A DNA stretch of 64,000 bases. It comes from Lysobacter terrestris. Lineage in GTDB: Bacteria > Pseudomonadota > Gammaproteobacteria > Xanthomonadales > Xanthomonadaceae. Position numbers and translations under genes: made by a program. Positions within the stretch are counted from its first letter, which is position 1. Each line of letters begins with the position of its first letter. Under the pieces are notes generated by a model, which did no database searches, was not told where the DNA came from, and saw only the letters and a list, made by a program, of their open reading frames with translations. The stretch covers positions 2,062,001-2,126,000 of the forward strand of contig NZ_CP060820.1 in assembly GCF_014489475.1 (NCBI RefSeq), given 5' to 3'. Below, piece after piece: positions 1 through 10,476 of this stretch.

Positions 1-200
1 GTCACGGCGTGGTGGCGCGGGACGTGCGGGTTGCAGTGCGTGCGGTTGTAGCGGGCCCGGTGTGACGGGCGTGTTGTAGCGGATGCGCCGTAAGGATTTG
101 TTGCCGCCGATCGGCCGCCGCCGGCGCGTTGAACCGGCGCGTTGAAAACACCACGCGATCCCGGCATCGTCGCTGCATCGGGCGCGAGGATCGGACGGAC

Positions 201-1214
201 GTGAAGCAGATGGCGTGGGGATGGGCCGTGCTGTGCGGCATGGCGTTGTGCGTGGGGCTGCCAGGGGGCGTGCAGGCCAAGGAATTCAGCAAGGACGGCC
301 CGGTCACCACCGATCGCACCGTCACCTGGCCCGTGCCGTGGCAGCAGGGTCGCCGGCTCGAATACGACGAGGTCAACGAAACGGTGGTGATCCACGACAG
401 CAGCGAATCGCGCAGCACCAGCACCTCGATCGCCGCGGTGGAGATCATCGAAGCCGGTGGTGACGGCTACCTCCAGCGCTGGACCTGGCGCGAAGGGCAG
501 ACGCGCGACGAGGGCGTCGACGAAACCGTGCGTCGCGCCGCGGCGGCGATGGTGAAGGGAATGGAGGACCTGCCGCTGGACGTGCGCCTCGACCGCGACG
601 GCGCCTACGTCGCCGTCGCCAACATCGGCGACCTGTCGCGCAAGGCGCGCACGGGCGTGCACCGCGCGACGGAGGCGTTGTTCGCCGAGGCGAAGCGGCC
701 GCTGTCCAAGGCCGAGCAGAAGGGCATGCTCCGCATGCTCGATATGCTGACCACGCCGGTGGCGCTGGAGAACCTGGTCGCCACGCTGGCCTCGCGCTAC
801 AACTTCGTCAGCGGCGGCGGACTCGCGCCGGGCAAGGAGTACGCGTACGACGACGAGGGGCCCAATCCGTTCGGCGGCGCTCCCTTCCCCATGCGCAACA
901 CGATGCTGCTGGAACCCGATGCGCAGGACGGCTGGTACCTGGTCCAGTGGACCATGGTCATGGACCGGGAGAAGGGCAGCGCGGTGCTGGCCGATGCGGT
1001 GACGCGGCTGCTGCAACGCAGCGGCGGGAAGGTGCCGACGGCGGAACTCGATGCCGCGCGCGCGAAGGTGCTCGAAGACACCGATGTGAACTTCTCGGCG
1101 CGCTACCGCGTCGATGCCGCGACCGGGATCGTGCAGTGGATGCAGCTGGTGCAGGCCAAGCGCGTGGGCGGGCGCAACACCGTGCAGACCTCGACCCTCA
1201 CCCTGCGCCACTGA
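201..1214 (+). CDS. Exported protein of unknown function
   Basis: I do not recognise this 337-residue protein. A GTG start at 201 is chosen because an AGGA sequence lies 10 bases upstream and the product begins MKQMAWGWAVLCGMALCVGL, a short basic end followed by a hydrophobic segment that reads as a signal peptide ending near VQA; ATG at 210 is the alternative. The mature part is soluble, with alternating polar and hydrophobic stretches and no cysteine pair or catalytic motif I can name. It is probably periplasmic. It converges on the DsbA-like gene, with a hairpin between them. A direct repeat GGCGCGTTGAA lies upstream at 122-132 and 134-144. Confidence 0.75.
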   Translation: MKQMAWGWAVLCGMALCVGLPGGVQAKEFSKDGPVTTDRTVTWPVPWQQGRRLEYDEVNETVVIHDSSESRSTSTSIAAVEIIEAGGDGYLQRWTWREGQTRDEGVDETVRRAAAAMVKGMEDLPLDVRLDRDGAYVAVANIGDLSRKARTGVHRATEALFAEAKRPLSKAEQKGMLRMLDMLTTPVALENLVATLASRYNFVSGGGLAPGKEYAYDDEGPNPFGGAPFPMRNTMLLEPDAQDGWYLVQWTMVMDREKGSAVLADAVTRLLQRSGGKVPTAELDAARAKVLEDTDVNFSARYRVDAATGIVQWMQLVQAKRVGGRNTVQTSTLTLRH

Positions 1215-1228
1215 CGGCGCCGGGCGAT

Positions 1229-1256
1229 GTGCGCTCCGGCAACTGCCGGAGCGCAC
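1229..1256. terminator. Hairpin between convergent genes
   Basis: A perfect 12-bp stem with an AACT loop (left arm 1229-1240, right arm 1245-1256) lies between two convergent stop codons. There is no clear T-run on either side, so it may act as a weak bidirectional terminator or simply stabilise mRNA ends. Confidence 0.4.
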
Positions 1257-1281
1257 TGGAGCGGAGCGTACTCGATCGAAA

Positions 1282-2085
1282 TCAGCCGCCGTTCCTGGCC
1301 GCGCGCTCCATGGCGATCAGGTGGTCGGCGATGCGCAGCTTGTCTTCCCAGCTGTTGCCGCCGGTGATGCGGTACTTGCCGTCGATGACGAGCGTGGGCG
1401 TGCTCGACACGCCGCTGCGCAGCATGAACTGCTTGCCGCGGGCGATCTTGGTGTTGACCGCGAAGCTGTTCATCTGGGCGAGGAACTGCGCCGGGTCCGC
1501 GCCGTAGCCGGCGTAGAACTCCGCGATCTTCTTCTCGTCGGGCTTGTCGCCTTCACCGGGCATGGTGTTGGTCACGTGGATGGCGCTGATCAGCGCGTCG
1601 TGCGAGCGCTTGACCAGGCCCATCGACTCGGCGACGTAGAACGACTTCGCGTACGGATTCCATTCCGGACCGAACGGCGCCGGCACATAGGTGAAGCGGA
1701 CGTCGGCCGGCAGCTTCTTCTCCCAGGCGCTCACGGCCGGGTGGAAGCTCGCGCAGGCCGGGCACACGTAGCCGAACACTTCGACCACTTCGACCTTGCC
1801 GTCCAGCGGCTGGTACGGCTGGCCACCGGCGATCTCCTCGTAATCGGTGCCGGCCACGGGCGCGGGGCCTTGCGGCGCGACGACCGGATTGGTGTTCGGC
1901 GCTTCCGGTTCGGCAGCGGCCGGTGCCGCGACGGGCGCGGTGGTGGCCGGCGCGGCCTCGGCCGGCACAGTCGTGGTGGCGGCCGGCGCCGGCGTGGCAG
2001 GCGCGGCGGCTTCGGGCGCCTGCTGTTGCGAGCAGGCGGCCAGGGTCAGCAGGGTGAAGAGCAGGGGAGCCAGGCGCAGATTCAT
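1282..2085 (-). CDS. dsbA: Thiol:disulfide interchange lipoprotein, DsbA family
   Basis: This is a 267-residue periplasmic thiol oxidoreductase that should introduce disulfides into exported proteins. The N-terminus MNLRLAPLLFTLLTLAAC is a lipoprotein signal with the acylated cysteine at residue 18. An Ala/Pro/Glu-rich linker follows to about residue 80, then a thioredoxin-like DsbA domain. The active site is CPAC (C108, C111), where E. coli DsbA has CPHC, so the redox potential may differ. The cis-proline motif is seen in STPTLVIDG. The start at 2085 is chosen over the upstream methionine because it gives the lipoprotein signal directly. A membrane-anchored DsbA with a long linker is typical of xanthomonads from memory. 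The gene is monocistronic. Confidence 0.9.
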   Translation of the reverse strand: MNLRLAPLLFTLLTLAACSQQQAPEAAAPATPAPAATTTVPAEAAPATTAPVAAPAAAEPEAPNTNPVVAPQGPAPVAGTDYEEIAGGQPYQPLDGKVEVVEVFGYVCPACASFHPAVSAWEKKLPADVRFTYVPAPFGPEWNPYAKSFYVAESMGLVKRSHDALISAIHVTNTMPGEGDKPDEKKIAEFYAGYGADPAQFLAQMNSFAVNTKIARGKQFMLRSGVSSTPTLVIDGKYRITGGNSWEDKLRIADHLIAMERAARNGG

Positions 2086-2187
2086 CGTGAACTCTCGGCG
2101 TGGGTGGAGCGCTGGCGCGGCGGCGCCAGGCGGGTGGCAAGGATAGCCCGTGCCGCAACCGCGAGTACCGCGCAGTTCCAATGCCGT

Positions 2188-2222
2188 CGCAAACGAACGC
2201 GCCCGGCGTGGGGCCGGGCGCG
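2188..2222 (-). terminator. Rho-independent terminator of the charged-helix gene
   Basis: A perfect 10-bp GC stem (2198-2207 with 2213-2222, 5-base loop) is followed on the minus strand by TTCGTTTG. It sits just downstream of the stop codon of the leftward gene ending at 2242. Confidence 0.55.
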
Positions 2223-2241
2223 GAGGTCGTGGCTGCGTCGC

Positions 2242-3573
2242 TCAGTACGGTTGCAGGCCGAGGATCGCCTGCAGCACCGACGCGAGGATCACGTAGTTGC
2301 CGTCGTCGTAGCGGCCGTAGCGGTAACCGCGGCCATAGCCGTCCTCGTAGCCGCGGCGGAAGGCCTGGCGGAAGTAGTGGTTGTACTCCGCCTGGTCGAC
2401 GTAATAGCCGTAGTAGCCATAGTTGGCGTCGGCGTAGGCGAAGTTGTTGCGGTAGTCGTAGCGCCAGCCGTCGTAACGGTCGGCTTCGCCGGCGCGATAG
2501 CCCTGGTCGTAGCCCAGGCGCACGGCCTGGCGCAGGAGATCGGCGGAGTAGCGGTTGACCTCGTACCAGCGCCCCGCGCGCAGGTAGCGGTAGCTCGGCG
2601 GCGTGTAGTAGTACGGGTCGTTGTAGTAGCTGTAGTTGCGCGAGTACCAGCGGTCGCTGAGGTTGCGCTGGCCCTGCCAGTACTGCTGCTGGTAGCGGTA
2701 CTGGCGCATGCGGCGGTCGTGCTGGAGCGCGCTGATGCGGCTGCGTTCGGCGGCCTGGCGTGCCTGTGCTTCGCGGCGGTATTGCGCCGTGCGCTGCTGC
2801 TGCAGCTCGATGCGGCGGTTGCGCTCCTGTTCCGACAGGCGCGCGTCACGGCGGGCATCGTCGCGGTGGGCGTCATCGCGATGCGTGCGTTCGGCGTCGC
2901 GACGGGCGTCTTCGCGGCGGGCGCGTTCGGCATCGCGGCGGGCATCGGCCTGGCGCTGTTCGGCGTCGCGGCGCGCCTGGTCATTGGCGTCGTCGCGTCC
3001 GCGGCGATCCATATCGCGCCATACGGGTTGCTGCTCGCGTTCGCGGTGCTGCGCGGCCTGGCGCTGGGCCGCGTCGCGCTCGCGAACGTCACGCGCCTGC
3101 GCGTTGCGCTCGCGCAGTTCGCGCTGGTGCTCGTCGCGCTGGCGTTCGGCCTGCAGGCGCTGTTCCGACGCGCGCTGCCGGGCCTCTTCCTGGCGCTGGC
3201 GGGCGTCTCGGGCTTCATCCTGCTGCTCGCGCTGGCGCGTGACGTCGGCCTGACGCGCATCATTGCGGGCGTCGTTGCGTTCGCGCGCCGCCTCGCGTTC
3301 GCGTTCCTGCAGCGCGCGCCGATCCGGACGCGACGGCGCGAACGCTTCGTTCTGCCGCCCCGCTTCCGCGCGCTGCGCATCCTCGTGCGCCTTGCGGCCC
3401 TTGCCGCGTGCTTCGTCGCGGCGGCTGTTGTCCTGTTTGTTGTCGTCCTGCTTGTCTTCGCGTTGTTGTTCGGCGGTGCCGCGATCGTGTTCGCGCGCCA
3501 GCACCGGGCTGGCCAGGACGATCGCCAGGGCCAGCGCGGTGGCGCGGCCGAGGAGCGGGATGCGGGTGTTCAT
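2242..3573 (-). CDS. Exported Arg/Gln/Glu-rich long-helix protein, unknown function
   Basis: The product is 443 residues. A signal peptide (residues 1-26, ending PVLA) is followed by about 250 residues made almost wholly of Arg, Glu, Gln, Asp and Ala, with RDAER-type units repeated many times; this should form a single long charged alpha-helix or coiled coil. The last 150 residues are very rich in Tyr, Arg and Gly, with two related GYDQGYRAG / GYEDGYGRG segments. I cannot name a family. The opposite strand is open for 837 codons here because the codon usage is so biased; that is a shadow. A periplasmic or envelope-associated structural role is a guess. A terminator-like hairpin follows. Confidence 0.8.
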   Translation of the reverse strand: MNTRIPLLGRATALALAIVLASPVLAREHDRGTAEQQREDKQDDNKQDNSRRDEARGKGRKAHEDAQRAEAGRQNEAFAPSRPDRRALQEREREAARERNDARNDARQADVTRQREQQDEARDARQRQEEARQRASEQRLQAERQRDEHQRELRERNAQARDVRERDAAQRQAAQHREREQQPVWRDMDRRGRDDANDQARRDAEQRQADARRDAERARREDARRDAERTHRDDAHRDDARRDARLSEQERNRRIELQQQRTAQYRREAQARQAAERSRISALQHDRRMRQYRYQQQYWQGQRNLSDRWYSRNYSYYNDPYYYTPPSYRYLRAGRWYEVNRYSADLLRQAVRLGYDQGYRAGEADRYDGWRYDYRNNFAYADANYGYYGYYVDQAEYNHYFRQAFRRGYEDGYGRGYRYGRYDDGNYVILASVLQAILGLQPY

Positions 3574-3757
3574 TGCGGTCTGCCTGCGTGGTGGCTGCTG
3601 TGCGCAGTTAGCGGCTGGCGCGCTTAATCCTTTCTGAGAATTCGCGCGTGGCGCGTAGCGCGTTCAGCTTCCGCTGGGGTGGCCGACCGGCAGAGGGAAA
3701 CGGCGGGCGGCCAGCGGCCGCCACGCCGTGGTGCCAGGGGCGACGCCGGGCGCTTGC

Positions 3758-4333
3758 TCAGGCCGCCGCGGCGCTGAGGTGTTCGTGCACGATCGCGGCA
3801 CCGACCAGGATCAGGATCACCCCGCCCGCGATCTCGGCGCGCTTGCCGATGACCGCGCCCAGCGCGCGGCCGAGCATGACCCCGAGGGTGACCATGGTGA
3901 AGGTGCACAGGCCGATCACCAGCGCGACCACGGCGATGTGCACGTCGGCGAAGGCGAGGCCGACGCCGACCGCCATCGCATCGATGCTGGTGGCCAGCCC
4001 GGCAATGGCGAGCTTGAGCAGGCTGCCGCCGTTGCCGTCGTCCTCGGGCGCTTCGTCGCTGGCGTGCAAGGCCTGCCAGATCATGTGCAGGCCGAGCGCC
4101 GCGAGCAGGACGAAGGCGATCCAGTGGTCCCACGCCTCGATGAAGCGCGAGGCCGCGGTGCCCAGCAGCCAGCCGATCACCGGCGTGATCGCTTCCACCA
4201 CGCCGAAGACCAGACCGGCCCGCAACGCCTGCGGCAGTCGCGGCCGGGTCATCGCCGCACCCTTGCCGATCGCGGCGGCGAACGCGTCGGTGGACATGGC
4301 CAGGCCGATGAGCAGGATCGAAAGCGGGTTCAT
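3758..4333 (-). CDS. mntP: Manganese efflux pump MntP
   Basis: This is a 191-residue inner-membrane protein of the MntP (DUF204) family, which exports excess Mn(II). It begins with the hydrophobic motif [18 protein letters not shown] and repeats a related motif in its second half ([17 protein letters not shown]), the internal duplication with a conserved Asp in each half that is expected for this family. About six membrane helices are visible and the length is typical. It is divergent from a small unknown gene, with 144 bases between. Many mntP genes carry a yybP-ykoY Mn riboswitch; I looked for it in this leader and could not support one. Confidence 0.93.
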   Translation of the reverse strand: MNPLSILLIGLAMSTDAFAAAIGKGAAMTRPRLPQALRAGLVFGVVEAITPVIGWLLGTAASRFIEAWDHWIAFVLLAALGLHMIWQALHASDEAPEDDGNGGSLLKLAIAGLATSIDAMAVGVGLAFADVHIAVVALVIGLCTFTMVTLGVMLGRALGAVIGKRAEIAGGVILILVGAAIVHEHLSAAAA

Positions 4334-4477
4334 TCGGAACGAGGGCAGGAAAGGCGCCCATCATCGCGCAGTCGCGGCGCCCGCACGATGACCGAGTCCG
4401 GCGGCTGGGGCGGGCCGTGCCGCGAACGCGTAGCATGTGCGCGTGCGCCGGTGGCCGCGGTGCAGTCGAGAGCAGCC

Positions 4478-4906
4478 ATGTCCCGTGATTCGAAAACCCG
4501 TCGCGACGCCCGCAAGAGGAAAGAGCCGAAGCGGGCCATCCGCCGCCTCGGCGGCACCCTGCAGCCGCATGCCCAGCTGGAAACCGGCGATGGCAACACG
4601 GTCGGCGGGGCCGGCTGGCGCGACGGCGAATGGCTGACGGTGCTGGGCGGCAAGGTGGTGGCGCGCACGCCCAGCGCGGCGCTGACCCTCGCGATGCTGC
4701 GGCACGTGGTCGCCGTGCAGGAACAGGCCGGCGCCGAGTTGAAACTGACCTTCTCGCCGGTGCTGGAAACCGCGGCGACGCGCGAGGCGCAAGCCGAAGG
4801 GCGTTCGCTGGAGGAGTACCTGCACGTGCTCGAGCAGGAACGCCTGGAACGCCTGGACCCGGACGGGGCGCCGGCGCAGGCGGCCGCACCGCAAACCCGG
4901 CACTGA
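4478..4906 (+). CDS. Conserved small hypothetical protein
   Basis: A 142-residue soluble protein of unknown function. It starts with a strongly basic segment (MSRDSKTRRDARKRKEPKRA) that could bind nucleic acid, continues with a compact region around GAGWRDGEWLTVLGGKVVAR, and ends with a Glu-rich helical part and an Ala/Pro/Gln tail. The start is the first in-frame ATG that leaves a sensible gap to the divergent mntP; the same frame stays open upstream but crosses mntP and is a shadow. Convergent with pepQ. Confidence 0.7.
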   Translation: MSRDSKTRRDARKRKEPKRAIRRLGGTLQPHAQLETGDGNTVGGAGWRDGEWLTVLGGKVVARTPSAALTLAMLRHVVAVQEQAGAELKLTFSPVLETAATREAQAEGRSLEEYLHVLEQERLERLDPDGAPAQAAAPQTRH

Positions 4907-4985
4907 GCGCAGCCGGCGGATTCCGCTCGGCGATTGCGCCGCGGCGCCGGCGCCATGGCCGGCACTGCAAACGCTCGTTTCGTTG

Positions 4986-6314
<1,329 letters not shown>

Positions 6315-6439
6315 GCGCGGTCAACCGTGTGGGGTCCGCGCATTCTACGGCGCGGCGGAAAAGCCGCCGCATGCAGGAAGTCGGCGCCGCGATACCGAGT
6401 CTGGCGGTTCGCGTGGGCGCTTCAGGGGGGGCTGCGCGT

Positions 6440-6784
6440 TCAGGCGTACTGGCTGCCGGGCGCGTCGATCCAGCGCCGCAGCTGCTGCATCTGCTGCTCG
6501 CTCATGGTGATGAAGCGGAAGCCGGTCCAGGCCTGGCCCGGGGCGCTGGCCTGGTCGCGCCAGAGCAGGTGCGTGCCCACTTCGAATGCGGTCTTGGAGA
6601 TGCCTTCGGGCAAGGCGAAACGCAGCTGGTAGAGCGCGTCCACCACCAGCGGCGCATTCGACATCACCAGCATCCCGGTTTCGGAGACGTTGCCGACGTG
6701 GCCGATGACCAGCTCGGTCATGCTGTCGGTGACCTGGATGATCTCGGCGACCTGGCGGCGCCGGCTGCGACGGAATTCCTTCAT
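6440..6784 (-). CDS. PilZ domain protein
   Basis: A 114-residue single-domain PilZ protein, likely to bind cyclic di-GMP. The N-terminal basic motif RRSRRRQ supplies the RxxxR signature, and NVSETG matches the (D/N)xSxxG signature, so both ligand-binding elements are present. It starts inside the end of the DUF1631 gene (4-bp ATGA overlap), so the two are translationally coupled and probably act together. It may modulate the DUF1631 partner according to c-di-GMP level; that link is inferred from gene order. Confidence 0.9.
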   Translation of the reverse strand: MKEFRRSRRRQVAEIIQVTDSMTELVIGHVGNVSETGMLVMSNAPLVVDALYQLRFALPEGISKTAFEVGTHLLWRDQASAPGQAWTGFRFITMSEQQMQQLRRWIDAPGSQYA

Positions 6785-9096
6785 GCCTGCTCTCCCTGCT
6801 GCGACGCCTCGTCGTGCGCCTCCGCGGCCTGCTTGGCGCCCATGAATCCGCGCAGCACGCCGAGCGCGCTGTGCCAGGCGCGGTCGACCAGGCTGCTGTG
6901 CTCGACGGTGACGATGCGCACCTGTCCGCCGGCGAGCATGCGGGCGAGGCTGTCGAGCGACTGCTCGCCCACGCGCTGGCCCTTCTGGTTCACGAACAGC
7001 GCGTGGTCGGTCATCGGGCTGTACCAGGACAGGCGCCGGCGCACGACATCGCCCTGCTGGTTGGTGATGAACTCGAACCAGGCGCCGAACGGCAACGTGC
7101 GCAGCATGTCGTACGCGGCCTGCTCGCGTTCGCTGCGCGGCGGCAGCGGCGGCTTGTCCGGGTTGGCCTCCTGGCCCAGGCGCCCGCGCGCCTTCAGGCG
7201 CATCGCCAGTTCGGTGCGGGACGCCGCGTCGTTCTCGTCGTCGTCCACGTTGGCGGTCAGGCGGCGCGCGATGTCGCCGGCTTCGTCGCTGTGGTAGCCG
7301 ACCAGGGTCAGCGAATGCTCGATCTGCGCGGCCAGGTCATCAGGGGGCGAGGCCGGGTGGTTGAGCGAGGTTGCGCGCACGATGGCGGTCGTGACTTCGA
7401 GCTGGTGCTGCCACTCCTCCGATTCCTCGCCGTTGCGCAGCTGCACCAGGGTGAGGACATCGCTCCAGGAGTTGCTCAGCAGGGTCTGCACGAAGCGCGG
7501 CAGCTTGTGCTCCTCGGAGACGCCGGCGATCACTTCCGACGCGCGGCGCTTGGCCAGCTCGAGCTTCTCCTTGCCGCGCGCGGCGTCGACATGCCGGCGT
7601 TCGGCGACTTCGGCGCGGCGCGCCATGACCTGCAGGTGCTGCTGCACGCGTTGGTTGGCGGCGGCGAAGACGTTGGTGTCGCCCTCGTAGTGCGTCACGA
7701 CGTCGTCGACGGCGTGGTTGAGCTGGTCGTTCAGCTGTGCATCGACCTCGTCCTCGCCGACCCAGCTGGCGCCCGATTCGGCGACGGTGTTGAGGAGCTG
7801 GCGTGCCGGATGGTTCTGGTGGACGAAGAAACCGCGGTCCTTCAGCACCAGCCGCAGCAGCGGCACCACCAGCTTGTGCACGAGGCGGTTGCCCGGGGCG
7901 TCCTGGCGCAGTTCGCGCTGGATCTCCGCCATCAGGATGGCGAGCAGTTCGAAGGCGTCGTTGTCCTCGCGCGAGAGCGCTGTGGCATGGCCCTGCGCCT
8001 GCCGGCTCTGGGCCAGCAGCGCCTGGCGCACGTCGTGGACGCTGCGCGGGCGCCCTTCGCCGGCATCGCGCGGCACGTTCTGCATGCGCGCGAGCGCCTG
8101 CATGACGTCGTCGGTGCTGAGCTGCGCGCGGTTGGCCGCGTCGGTGTTGCCGGGGGTGAGCTTGTTGAGCAGGTCGCGGCGGTTGGCCAGCATGTCCTGC
8201 AGCAGGTTGAAGTTCTCCGGGTTCTCCTGTTGCTCTTCCTCGCCCGGGAACCAGCCGGTGAACGGCCGCGCGCGGCCGCCGCCGCCCCCAAATCCACCGC
8301 CACCGCCACCACCGCCGGCAGCGGCTTGCGCGCGCGCCTGTTCGCGGCGTTCGCGCCCGGCTTCGCCGGTGAGCTCCGATTGCAGCGCGGGGCGCACGCG
8401 GATCGGGACGTAGACCAGGTTGGGCAGGATGTTCTCGCGCGCCAGCATCGCGTTCATGGCTTCGACCAACTGCGCATAACCGGCGAGCGCGTACTGGTCG
8501 AAGCAGCGGAACAGTTCCAGCCGCGGCTGCAGCTCGATCTGCAGGACGCGGCTGGCCTTGGCGAGGATGTTGCCCAGCTGCCGCGGCCCGACCGGCAGGC
8601 GATCGGCCTCGAAGCCCGGCGACCCGGCCAGCACGCCGAAGCGTTGCCCGAGCAGGTGCAGCGGCAGGCTGGTGCGCGATTCATGCCGCGATGCGATCGA
8701 ACGCAGCACCGCTTCCTCGTCGAGTTCGTGGTCCTCGACCAGGCGCAGGCTGCCGAAGTGCATCGGCGCCGCGGGCTTGCCCTGCTGGGGCACGGGTTCA
8801 CGGATGCCGGCGAGCGCCGCTTCCAGCCCGCTGAGGAATTCGGGGATCAGGTCGGCGCGGTTCTGCCGCACCAGCCGCAAGGTGTCGAAATACGCCTGTT
8901 GCTGCCCGGGATTGGCAGCCTGGTCGGCGAGGCGGAACTGCTGCTGCTCGAATTCGGCCAGCATCCGTTCCAGGGCGCGCGCCATTTCGTCGGCGGCGAG
9001 GTTGTAGACCTGTTCGAGTGCGCGGCGAACCCGTCGCGGCAAGGTCGCGGAGGCCAGGGTGGGGTGCAGGACTGAGTGTTCGAAGGTCACCGACAT
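6781..9096 (-). CDS. DUF1631 family protein
   Basis: A 771-residue protein of the DUF1631 family, which is common in beta- and gammaproteobacteria and has no settled function. It is soluble with no signal peptide. There is helical sequence at residues 1-240, a Gly-rich linker (a run of glycines near residues 260-275, coded around 8280-8320), then a long helical region. Near the C-terminus, GAWFEFITNQQGDVVRRRLSW resembles a small beta-barrel segment as in PilZ-like domains. First gene of a two-gene unit with the PilZ protein. The antisense 753-codon open frame is a shadow. Confidence 0.85.
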   Translation of the reverse strand: MSVTFEHSVLHPTLASATLPRRVRRALEQVYNLAADEMARALERMLAEFEQQQFRLADQAANPGQQQAYFDTLRLVRQNRADLIPEFLSGLEAALAGIREPVPQQGKPAAPMHFGSLRLVEDHELDEEAVLRSIASRHESRTSLPLHLLGQRFGVLAGSPGFEADRLPVGPRQLGNILAKASRVLQIELQPRLELFRCFDQYALAGYAQLVEAMNAMLARENILPNLVYVPIRVRPALQSELTGEAGRERREQARAQAAAGGGGGGGGFGGGGGRARPFTGWFPGEEEQQENPENFNLLQDMLANRRDLLNKLTPGNTDAANRAQLSTDDVMQALARMQNVPRDAGEGRPRSVHDVRQALLAQSRQAQGHATALSREDNDAFELLAILMAEIQRELRQDAPGNRLVHKLVVPLLRLVLKDRGFFVHQNHPARQLLNTVAESGASWVGEDEVDAQLNDQLNHAVDDVVTHYEGDTNVFAAANQRVQQHLQVMARRAEVAERRHVDAARGKEKLELAKRRASEVIAGVSEEHKLPRFVQTLLSNSWSDVLTLVQLRNGEESEEWQHQLEVTTAIVRATSLNHPASPPDDLAAQIEHSLTLVGYHSDEAGDIARRLTANVDDDENDAASRTELAMRLKARGRLGQEANPDKPPLPPRSEREQAAYDMLRTLPFGAWFEFITNQQGDVVRRRLSWYSPMTDHALFVNQKGQRVGEQSLDSLARMLAGGQVRIVTVEHSSLVDRAWHSALGVLRGFMGAKQAAEAHDEASQQGEQA

Positions 9097-9237
9097 GCAT
9101 CCTTTCCCGGGTCGCCCGGATGGTGACCGTGATCTTAATCACGGCCTAGGCATGGCTGCCAGCGGCGACTCCCCCAGTGCAACGCAAAATCCGCGCCAGA
9201 CCGGGCGGGTGCCGCCTGAATGCGCCCATCGGGCTGC

Positions 9238-10476
9238 TCAGAGGAACAGCGACACCAGGTCGTTGGTGAAGCGCCGGCCGGCTTCGGTCGGGCGGGCGTG
9301 GCCGCCTTCGATGGCCAGCCAGCCGTTGGCGACGGCCTGCTGCAGCTGCGGCGCGATCTCCGCCACGGCCACGCCGGTGCGCAGGGCGAACAGGTCCAGT
9401 TCGAAGCCCTCGACCAGGCGCAGCGCGTTGAGCATGAATTCGAACGGACGCCGCGACGGCTCGATCCGGTCGTCGCCGCCGATCGCTTCCACCTTGCCGG
9501 CGCTGGCCAGGTACGCCCCCGGATGTTTCACCTTCCAGCGCCGCAGGATGCTTTCGTCGTGGCCCAGGGTGAGCTTGCCGTGCGCGCCGGCGCCGATGCC
9601 CAGGTAGTCGCCGTAGCGCCAGTAGTTGAGGTTGTGCGCGCACTGCCGGCCCGCTCGCGCGTAGGCGCTGACTTCGTACTGCGCGTAGCCGTTCGCCGCC
9701 AGCAGTGCCTGGCAATGCTCCTGCATGTCCCAGCTGGCGTCGTCGTCGGGAATGCCCGCCGGCGGCTTCGCCGCGAACAGCGTGTTCGGCTCCAGCGTGA
9801 GCTGGTAGTGGCTCACGTGCGTCGGCTGCAGGGCGAAGGCGCGCTCCAGGTCGCGCTCGGCCATCGCCAGCGTCTGTTGCGGCAGCGCGTACATCAGGTC
9901 GAGGTTGAAGTTGTCGAAGCCGGCGTCCTGCGCCAGCTTCACCGCGGCATCGGCTTCACGGCTGTCGTGGATGCGGCCGAGCCGGCGCAGGCAGTCGTCG
10001 TCGAAGCTCTGGATGCCGAAGCTGAGCCGGTTCACGCCGGCCTGCTGGTACAGCTCGAAGCGGCCGTGCTCGGCGGTGCCCGGGTTGGTTTCCAGGGTGA
10101 CCTCGCAGCCGGGGGCGAAGCGCAGGCGGCTGCTCGCGCCCTGCAGGAAGCGGTCGATGTGGCAGGGCGGGAACAGGCTAGGCGTGCCGCCGCCGAAGAA
10201 CACGCTCTGCACCGTGCGTCCCCACACCAGTGGCAGGTCGTGGTCGAGGTCGGCCAGCAGCGCATCGACGTAGGCGTCGAACGGCAGCGCGCCGCGGCCT
10301 TCGTGCGAGTTGAAATCGCAGTACGGGCATTTGCGCACGCACCAGGGCAGGTGCACGTACAGCGACAGCGGCGGCGGGTGCAGCGGCGCGCTTGCGGGTC
10401 GCGGCTCCGTGTGCGGCTCAACGCCGGACGACGGTGCCGGTGGGGCGGCGTTCGGAGCGGAAGGGTGTCCGTTCAT
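9238..10476 (-). CDS. hemW: Radical SAM heme chaperone HemW
   Basis: A 412-residue radical SAM protein. The cluster motif is C46-V-R-K-C50-P-Y-C53, followed by FGGGTPSLFP (SAM binding) and LETNPGT. It resembles HemN but lacks the extra cysteine after the CxxxCxxC motif, which marks HemW, now regarded as a heme-inserting chaperone rather than a coproporphyrinogen oxidase. The first 35 residues are a Pro/Ala-rich extension of low complexity, so a slightly later start is possible. The start overlaps the stop of the upstream ABM gene by 4 bp, placing it in the rdgB operon. Confidence 0.93.
   Translation of the reverse strand: MNGHPSAPNAAPPAPSSGVEPHTEPRPASAPLHPPPLSLYVHLPWCVRKCPYCDFNSHEGRGALPFDAYVDALLADLDHDLPLVWGRTVQSVFFGGGTPSLFPPCHIDRFLQGASSRLRFAPGCEVTLETNPGTAEHGRFELYQQAGVNRLSFGIQSFDDDCLRRLGRIHDSREADAAVKLAQDAGFDNFNLDLMYALPQQTLAMAERDLERAFALQPTHVSHYQLTLEPNTLFAAKPPAGIPDDDASWDMQEHCQALLAANGYAQYEVSAYARAGRQCAHNLNYWRYGDYLGIGAGAHGKLTLGHDESILRRWKVKHPGAYLASAGKVEAIGGDDRIEPSRRPFEFMLNALRLVEGFELDLFALRTGVAVAEIAPQLQQAVANGWLAIEGGHARPTEAGRRFTNDLVSLFL

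Noticed and set aside
1114-3627. 837-codon frame antisense to the DsbA-like and charged-helix genes
   Set aside because: Its Val/Ala-rich product arises from the reverse complement of Arg/Asp/Glu codons; the minus-strand genes have signal peptides and one has a CPAC site.
4334-4477. yybP-ykoY manganese riboswitch upstream of mntP
   Set aside because: The leader is short and I could not find the conserved paired stem motifs on the minus strand.
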